A DNA stretch of 41,984 bases from NCBI GenBank assembly GCA_016199245.1, contig JACQHC010000166.1, positions 1-41,984 on the forward strand. Reading direction: 5' to 3'. Positions 35,916-41,984 of the stretch are shown piece after piece. Both the position numbers and the translations under genes were made by a program. Source of the stretch: Gemmatimonadota bacterium (lineage in GTDB: Bacteria > Gemmatimonadota > Gemmatimonadetes > Gemmatimonadales > GWC2-71-9). The notes beneath the pieces were generated by a model. That model ran no database searches. It was not told the DNA's origin and saw nothing but the letters and a program-made list of their open reading frames with translations. Within the stretch, counting starts at the first letter, position 1, and each line of letters begins with the position of its first letter.

Positions 35916-37913
35916 ATGCGCCGAGGGATCGCGGCGATGGTGATCGGACTGGTCGCTGTCGCCGGACGCCGTGGGGAGACCCAGGAATGGAACACGCCCG
36001 CGACGGCCGCGCTCGTGGAGCGGGCCGTTGCGCGCCGGGCGGGCATGCAGGCCGATAGCGGTCTTCTGGCGTTTGAGGCTCGCGCGCACGGGTTCGTCTT
36101 CTTCCTGGGACAGTTGGGCGAGGAATTGACGACACCGCGGCTGATCAAGGCGGATCAGCTGGTGGTCGAAGTGTACTGGCGCGCTCCGGACCACAGCAAG
36201 CAGCGGATCGTCGGCTGGCGCGACCGGGTGGATCTTCCGGCCGGCATCCAGTACCACCGCGACCACCTGGGCATCGTCACCAACGGGTTCGGCGACCGCA
36301 TTCGGCTGGGCGAAGGCGACGAAGTTCGGGACGTGCCGCATCCCCTCTCAGCCGACGGTCGCCTCGTGTACGACTACGCCCTGTCGGACTCGCTCACCAT
36401 CACGATGCCGCAGCGCGCGGTGCGAGTTCACGAAGTGTTGGTGCGCCCCAGGGATGTCGCGGCCCCACGCGTCGCGGGCGCGCTGTACCTCGATGCGGCG
36501 GACGCCGAGCTGGTGCGCTTCCGCTTCAAGTTCACGCGCAGCGCCTATATCGATCCCACCCTCGAGGACATTACCGTCGAGCTGGACAACGGGCTGTGGG
36601 ACGGCCGGTACTGGCTGCCCCGGCGCCAGGAGATCGAGATTCGCCGGCACACCGAATGGTTGGACCTGCCGGCCCGCGGCATCATCCGCGCCCGCTGGGA
36701 GATCGGCGACTACCGCCTCAACGTGGCGCTGCCCGAATCCGAATTCCGGGGCCCGGAGATCGTCGCTGCACCAGCGGACCAACGGGCGGCGTTCCCGTGG
36801 CCGGATCCGATCGACGCCGCCATCGCGGAGGCGGCCGACACGCGAGTGCTGAGTCTCGCCGAGGTCAACTCGGCGGTCCAAGAGCTGGTAGGGGGAAGAG
36901 CCCTTTCGGCGCTGCCTCGAGCGCAGGCAGGCGCCCGCTCGCTGTCCGACGTCATGCGCATGAACCGCGTCGAGGGGCTCGCCCTCGGTGCGGGGTGGGT
37001 GTTGCGGCCGTGGAACGGCCTTGTCGAAGTGCGGAGCGGACTCTCGTACGGCACGGCCGACCGCCGTCTCAAGGGAAGCGTCCGGAACTCCTCCACGCGC
37101 GGCCTGTGGCAATGGTCCCTCGCCGTCTCACGCGCCGTGCAGGACGTCGGCGACGAGCCGCTCGCGAGCGGACTGGTCAATTCGCTGCTGGCGCAGGAAG
37201 CGGGGCTGGACTACGGCGACTACGTCCTGCGCGATGAGGCGCGGATCGCCGTGCGGGGACCGCTGGGACCACGGAGCGCGCTTACCGTGGCGGCCTCGGT
37301 GGAGCGCACCGCGAATCTGGACACGGTAGCGCAGCCGGTGTTCGGGACGTACCGCGCCAACGCCCCTCTGGGCGCGGGACGATTCGCGGTGGTGCGGGTG
37401 AGTGCGGAGCAGGCAGGCGGGGCGGATGGCGCGGCCGCGGACGCACGGGCCGGCGTGTCGCTGGAAGTGGGCGTGGGGGACAGCACCGCGTTTGCCCGAG
37501 CCCGCGGGAGCGTTCGCGTGCAGGTTCCCATCCGGGCGACGGCGCTGGCAGTTTCCGCGTGGGCCGGGTGGGGCTCGAATGACCTGCCACGACATCGCGC
37601 GCTGCTGTGGGGCGGGCGGGGCGTGGTGCAATGTGAGCCCATTGCGCGCTGCGGTGGCCGATACGGTGTGGCTGGAACCGCCGAATGGCGCTTCGGCTCG
37701 ACGCTGGTCGTGGCGCCGTTCGTCGCTGCGGGATACGTGGGCGGGTCGGTCAGCGGAGCGCCCTGGGCAGGAACAGGCGGTATCGAGCCGTTTGCCGGCG
37801 TCGCCACCGAGTGGTTTCGCCGCCTGCTACGGGCCGAGGTCGGGGCCGGCCTGAGGACCGGGCGTGTGGGAGTTCAGGTCGATGTCACCCGGGACCTGTG
37901 GGCGATACTCTAA
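35916..37913 (+). CDS. Hypothetical protein, probably cell-envelope with C-terminal beta-rich/barrel region
   Basis: Long ORF; alternating beta pattern near the C-terminus (VQVPIRATALAVSAWAGWG...VVAPFVAAGYVGGSVSG...LRAEVGAGLRTGRVGVQVDVTRDLWAIL). Confidence 0.7.
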   Translation: MRRGIAAMVIGLVAVAGRRGETQEWNTPATAALVERAVARRAGMQADSGLLAFEARAHGFVFFLGQLGEELTTPRLIKADQLVVEVYWRAPDHSKQRIVGWRDRVDLPAGIQYHRDHLGIVTNGFGDRIRLGEGDEVRDVPHPLSADGRLVYDYALSDSLTITMPQRAVRVHEVLVRPRDVAAPRVAGALYLDAADAELVRFRFKFTRSAYIDPTLEDITVELDNGLWDGRYWLPRRQEIEIRRHTEWLDLPARGIIRARWEIGDYRLNVALPESEFRGPEIVAAPADQRAAFPWPDPIDAAIAEAADTRVLSLAEVNSAVQELVGGRALSALPRAQAGARSLSDVMRMNRVEGLALGAGWVLRPWNGLVEVRSGLSYGTADRRLKGSVRNSSTRGLWQWSLAVSRAVQDVGDEPLASGLVNSLLAQEAGLDYGDYVLRDEARIAVRGPLGPRSALTVAASVERTANLDTVAQPVFGTYRANAPLGAGRFAVVRVSAEQAGGADGAAADARAGVSLEVGVGDSTAFARARGSVRVQVPIRATALAVSAWAGWGSNDLPRHRALLWGGRGVVQCEPIARCGGRYGVAGTAEWRFGSTLVVAPFVAAGYVGGSVSGAPWAGTGGIEPFAGVATEWFRRLLRAEVGAGLRTGRVGVQVDVTRDLWAIL

Positions 37914-38032
37914 GCGGCGTGAGGGGTTAGAGGAAGACGCCTCTAGCACTTCCCGCTCCGTTGCCGTGGCCCCCCGCACCTCACGGTCTTATCTTGGGAA
38001 AGTCCGGGCGGAGTGTCCCGGCGCAACCGGAG

Positions 38033-40327
38033 GTGGCTGTAATACGGTTCCAGGATGAGTGGCTCAGCGCCACCCTCGAGGAGTTGCTCGGGGCCGAGCA
38101 GGTCGAGGCGATCCGGGGGGGCGAGAACCCCGGCGAGACACTGTGGGCGGCGGTCGTATCCCAGGGCAAGGCGACCGACGAGCAGATCGTCAGCGCCCTT
38201 GCCACGCGGTTCCGTCTCAAGCTCGCCGACCTGACGCAGAGCGACCGTCACGCGCGCGAGTTGGTGACGGAGCAGGTGGCACGGCGGTATCGCGTGTTGC
38301 CGCTTCGCGTAACCGATTCCTACCTGGAGATCGCGGCGGCCAATCCGTTCGATCTCGACTGCGAGAAAACCCTCGCCTTTGCGACCGGTCGCGAAGTCCG
38401 TGTGAACCTCGCGAGCCCGGCCAAGATTCAGGAGAAGATCGACGAGTTTTACCGGCCGGAGAACGTGATCGACACGCTGCTGGAAGGCATGCGATCCAGC
38501 GCCGAGATCACGACGCTCCAGGAAGAACAACCGCCGCCGGACGAGATCGCGATCACCGCCGCCGAGGCTTCGCAGCGGCCGGTGGTGCGGTTGGTGGACC
38601 TGATCCTGTCGGAGGGCATCGTTTCGCGGGCGAGCGACATCCACATCGAGCCCGAAGAAGGCGGTGTGGCCGTCCGGTACCGCATTGACGGCGTGCTCCG
38701 CCAGGTCATGAAGATCCCGCGTGCCGCCGGCCTGCCGCTCATTTCGCGGATCAAGATCATCTCGTCACTCGATATCGCGGACCGCCTCCGACCCCAGGAC
38801 GGACGGGCGCGCGTGGCGGTCAACGGGCTCCCCGTGGATCTCCGCGTCTCCACGCTGCCCGCCTCGCTGGGCGAGAAGGTCGTGATCCGGATTCTCGATT
38901 CCAGCCGGACCGTCCTGTCCCTCGACTCGCTGGGGTTCAATCCCGACGAGTCCGCCGGGATCCGGACGCTGCTTGAGAACCGGGACGGAATCATTCTCGT
39001 CACGGGACCCACCGGCTCCGGCAAGACCACGACGCTTTACTCGGCGCTGCGACACGTGCAAAGCGAAGGCGTGAACATCGTGACGGTCGAGGATCCGGTG
39101 GAGTACCGCCTGGCGGGCATCGTGCAGGTGCAGGTGCACGAGAAGGCGGGCCTCACCTTCGCCGCGGCGCTGCGCTCGATCCTGCGGCAGGACCCGGACG
39201 TGGTGCTGGTCGGCGAGATCCGCGACAAGGAGACCGCGCAGATCGCGGTGCAGGCGTCGCTCACCGGTCACCTGGTCCTGTCGACGCTGCATACGAACGA
39301 CGCGCCAAACGCGGTCACGCGCCTGGTCGACATCGGGATCGAAGGGTTCAAGATCGCGACCGCCCTGCGGGGCGCCGTGGCACAGCGGCTGATGCGGCGC
39401 CTGTGCCCCACCTGCAAGGAGGTCTGGGTGGAGACGATCCCCGCCAAGCTGCACCGCTGGATTCCGCCGGACACGCCCTTGTATCGGGCGGTGGGTTGCC
39501 CGGAGTGCGCCATGACCGGGTACCGGGGCCGGTTCTCGATCGTCGAGGTGCTCACGGTGACGCCGGAGGTGGAGCGACGGATCGGCGCCAATGAGACAGC
39601 CGACCGGATCGCCGACGCCGCGCGGGCCAGTGGCATGAAGACGCTGTGGGATAGCGGCCTGTCTCACGTGCTGCGCGGCGAATCCACCATCGACGAATTG
39701 CTGCGCGTGGTGGATGTACCGCAGGAGGACATGGGCGCGGCGCCGCCCCCCCGCACGTCAGGGGCGAAGCGCGCCTCCGGGACCGTGGCGGCCCCCGGGC
39801 GCCCGTCGCGGGAAGCCCGTGTGTCGAGCGAAGCGCCACCGGTGGCGCCGGAGGTAACGATACCCTCCCCTCGACCTCCCATCCTGGGCGAGTTCGAGCT
39901 AGTCGGCCCTACCGAACCGCCCAAGCCGGAAGCCGTGAGCGCCCGGGTGCTGCTGGTGGACGACGAAGACATGCTGCGCCGCGTCATGCGGGATCTGCTG
40001 GAGCGGGACGGATACACGGTGGTGGAAGCGGCGGACGGAGTCGAGGCGCTCGATCAGGTGGATCGGCATGCGCCGGATATCATCGTCCTCGATCTCAATC
40101 TTCCAGGTCTCGACGGCTACGGAGTTCTCTCACACCTGCGGTCGCGGCCCGCCACGACCACGATTCCGGTCGTCGTGCTGACGGCGCGGGGGGACGAGGA
40201 TAGCGAGGTCCGCGTGTTCGAGATGGGCGCCGACGATTTCCTGAGCAAGCCGTTCCGTGCCCGCGCGCTGTCGGCTCGCCTGGCGGCCGTCCTGGGGCGC
40301 GTGCGCCGGAGGCAGGAGCAGACCTGA
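38033..40327 (+). CDS. PilB/GspE-type secretion/pilus assembly ATPase fused to C-terminal response-regulator receiver domain
   Basis: Walker A GPTGSGKTTTLYSAL, Asp box TVEDPVEYRL, Walker B DPDVVLVGEIRDKETA, zinc CPTC..CPEC; then VLLVDDEDMLRRVM...IIVLDLNLPGLDGYG...LTARG...LSKPF; GTG start 38033 chosen. Confidence 0.92.
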   Translation: MAVIRFQDEWLSATLEELLGAEQVEAIRGGENPGETLWAAVVSQGKATDEQIVSALATRFRLKLADLTQSDRHARELVTEQVARRYRVLPLRVTDSYLEIAAANPFDLDCEKTLAFATGREVRVNLASPAKIQEKIDEFYRPENVIDTLLEGMRSSAEITTLQEEQPPPDEIAITAAEASQRPVVRLVDLILSEGIVSRASDIHIEPEEGGVAVRYRIDGVLRQVMKIPRAAGLPLISRIKIISSLDIADRLRPQDGRARVAVNGLPVDLRVSTLPASLGEKVVIRILDSSRTVLSLDSLGFNPDESAGIRTLLENRDGIILVTGPTGSGKTTTLYSALRHVQSEGVNIVTVEDPVEYRLAGIVQVQVHEKAGLTFAAALRSILRQDPDVVLVGEIRDKETAQIAVQASLTGHLVLSTLHTNDAPNAVTRLVDIGIEGFKIATALRGAVAQRLMRRLCPTCKEVWVETIPAKLHRWIPPDTPLYRAVGCPECAMTGYRGRFSIVEVLTVTPEVERRIGANETADRIADAARASGMKTLWDSGLSHVLRGESTIDELLRVVDVPQEDMGAAPPPRTSGAKRASGTVAAPGRPSREARVSSEAPPVAPEVTIPSPRPPILGEFELVGPTEPPKPEAVSARVLLVDDEDMLRRVMRDLLERDGYTVVEAADGVEALDQVDRHAPDIIVLDLNLPGLDGYGVLSHLRSRPATTTIPVVVLTARGDEDSEVRVFEMGADDFLSKPFRARALSARLAAVLGRVRRRQEQT

Positions 40328-40331
40328 GGCG

Positions 40332-40411
40332 GTGAGAGGTAAGAGGTCAGAGGTGAGAAGTCGACCAGCCGCCGTCTCACCTCTTACCACTCCTCACCTC
40401 TTGCCTCTTAC
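40332..40411. repeat. Inverted heptad array (GTNAGAG words then CTCTNAC words) between convergent genes
   Basis: GTGAGAG.GTAAGAG.GTCAGAG.GTGAGAA at 40332-40359; inverted GTCTCAC.CTCTTAC.cac.TCCTCAC.CTCTTGC.CTCTTAC at 40374-40411. Confidence 0.9.
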
Positions 40412-41984
40412 GTCTTCCGCCTCACCGCCGCCAGCACCTCTCCCGCTGCCGCTCGCAGTTCGGCGACGTTGAACGGCTTCCAGAAAAAGCGACACCCCAG
40501 CCCCTTCAGCCACTCCTCTGTTCCGGGGCGCACATCCGCCGTCGCGAGGATCGTGCGCTCGCGCAGCGCCGGCCATCGGGTCAGCAGGATGTCGGCGAAC
40601 GCGCTCCCGTCAGGCACCGAGGCTCGGGGATCAGCGATGACCAGGTCGAATTCCCGCTGCCCCAGCAGCTCCACGCCGTGCGCGGCATCGGGCGCCGCCT
40701 CCACGTGATGACCGTCCGAGGAAAACAGCGCGCTGATCATGCGGCGGACCGCGGGATCGCCGTCCACCACTAGCACGTTCTTCGATCGGCGCGATCCCGC
40801 GGCTGCGCTTGGTGCGGAGGCCGGGGTGACAGCCGACGGCCCGCGCGAGGACGGGATGCTCATGACGAACAGAGCGCCTCCCAGAGTCCCGCGCCGCGCC
40901 TGGAGCGTGCCGCCGTGCCGCTCAACGATGTTGAAGGACAACGACAAGCCCAGTCCCGTGCCCTGGCCCGGTTCCTTGGTCGTGAAGAAGGGGTTGAAGA
41001 TGTTGGTGAGAAGCTCGTCGGGCACACCGGGGCCCGTGTCCTCGACCTCCAGGAGCACGCGGCCGTCCGCGTTGCGAGTCCGCAGGGTGACCAGTCGCGG
41101 CTGGCCGGCGGGATTGTCGCCCACGGCCTGGACCGCGTTGGTCAACAGGTTCACCACGACCTGCTGCAACTGATAGCGGTCCCCGCGCACCAGCGTGAGG
41201 TCGGACGCGAGCTCGGTCCGGAGATCGATCTCGCGCAGCCGGACCTCGTAGCCGATTAGCAGCGCCGTGCGCCGCGCGACGTCGTTCAGATCCACCGCGC
41301 CCATCTCGGCCTGACCCTGCCGGGCGAAGGAGAGCAGGTTGCGCACGATCTTGCCGGCACGCTCCGCTTGCTCGTGCACGACGCTCAAATGCTCCCGCGT
41401 CCGCACCGTCGTGTCCGATTGCTCGAGCAGCAGGTCCGCAAGGCCCGCAATCGAAGTCAGCGGGTTGTTGAGCTCGTGCGCCACTCCGGAGACGAGCTGC
41501 CCGACAGCGGCCATCTTCTCGTGTTGAATGACCTGCGCCTCGAGCGCCTTCTGCTCGGTCACGTCGTCGACCAGCGCCACGACGGACCCCCCCTCGGCGC
41601 CCGGCATCGGCGCGGCGTGCACCTGGAAGATGCGCCGGAGCCGCTCCGACCGGAGCGTGAGTCCCGGCGGCCGCGCGCCGCCCCGGGCCTGGATCAGCAT
41701 GCTCGCGACCTCAGCGGATTGGCCGAAGACGGCCGCAACGAACGGCAGGCCCGTGACCTCGGTGATCGGCCGGTCAACGATCTTCGCGAAGGCGCGATTG
41801 GCGCGCCGGACCAGGCCCCGGTCGTCCAGGACCGCTATGCCGTTCGCCAGCGCATCGAACGTGCCTTCCCATTCCTCCTTGCCCGTCTTGATCAGCTGGA
41901 ACAGGTGGCCGTTGGTAAGCACGGTGGCCGTATGGACGGCGACCGTTGTGAGCAGCCGGATCTGCCCTTCGGTGAAGGCTTCGC
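40408..41984 (-). CDS. Hybrid sensor histidine kinase (GAF remnant - PAS - HisKA - HATPase - receiver); truncated by window end
   Basis: EKMAAVGQLVSGVAHELNNPLTSIAGLADLL H box; NLLTNAVQAV; DTGPGVPDELLTNIFNPFFTTKEPGQGTGLGLSLS; C-terminal receiver VLVVDGDPAVRRM..WKPF; reading frame open to base 41984 (EAFTEGQIRLLTTVAVHTATVLTNG). Confidence 0.92.
   Translation of the reverse strand, partial: EAFTEGQIRLLTTVAVHTATVLTNGHLFQLIKTGKEEWEGTFDALANGIAVLDDRGLVRRANRAFAKIVDRPITEVTGLPFVAAVFGQSAEVASMLIQARGGARPPGLTLRSERLRRIFQVHAAPMPGAEGGSVVALVDDVTEQKALEAQVIQHEKMAAVGQLVSGVAHELNNPLTSIAGLADLLLEQSDTTVRTREHLSVVHEQAERAGKIVRNLLSFARQGQAEMGAVDLNDVARRTALLIGYEVRLREIDLRTELASDLTLVRGDRYQLQQVVVNLLTNAVQAVGDNPAGQPRLVTLRTRNADGRVLLEVEDTGPGVPDELLTNIFNPFFTTKEPGQGTGLGLSLSFNIVERHGGTLQARRGTLGGALFVMSIPSSRGPSAVTPASAPSAAAGSRRSKNVLVVDGDPAVRRMISALFSSDGHHVEAAPDAAHGVELLGQREFDLVIADPRASVPDGSAFADILLTRWPALRERTILATADVRPGTEEWLKGLGCRFFWKPFNVAELRAAAGEVLAAVRRKT

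Overview
GC-rich bacterial chromosomal window with about 30 protein-coding genes, one tRNA and no rRNA, CRISPR, prophage or transposase. Gene content (TonB receptor with carboxypeptidase-type plug, VPS10/BNR-repeat protein, FG-GAP/ASPIC protein, TPR lipoprotein-like proteins) resembles Gemmatimonadota, but that is inference. Main blocks: (i) OxlT-like MFS / ketopantoate-reductase-like / oxalyl-CoA-synthetase-like genes at the left edge; (ii) a DUF6036-type nucleotidyltransferase plus small upstream partner; (iii) secreted/outer-membrane proteins; (iv) a tightly coupled minus-strand operon M48 peptidase - purD - fpg - four-zinc-ribbon zincin - UvrC/Cho-like GIY-YIG protein; (v) glmM-glmS and dtd-maf; (vi) FHA-GAF-adenylate cyclase, trpE, a PilB/GspE ATPase fused to a receiver domain, and a hybrid histidine kinase. 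The most unusual non-coding signals are: (a) intergenic arrays of short words repeated at an exact phase (7, 9 or 10 bp depending on locus) and then repeated in inverted orientation at gene ends; (b) a consensus promoter, Asn-containing 22-codon ORF and intrinsic terminator directly upstream of tRNA-Asn, suggesting an attenuator; (c) two long imperfect palindromes in divergent intergenic regions. All functional statements are from reading the sequence; no database search was run.
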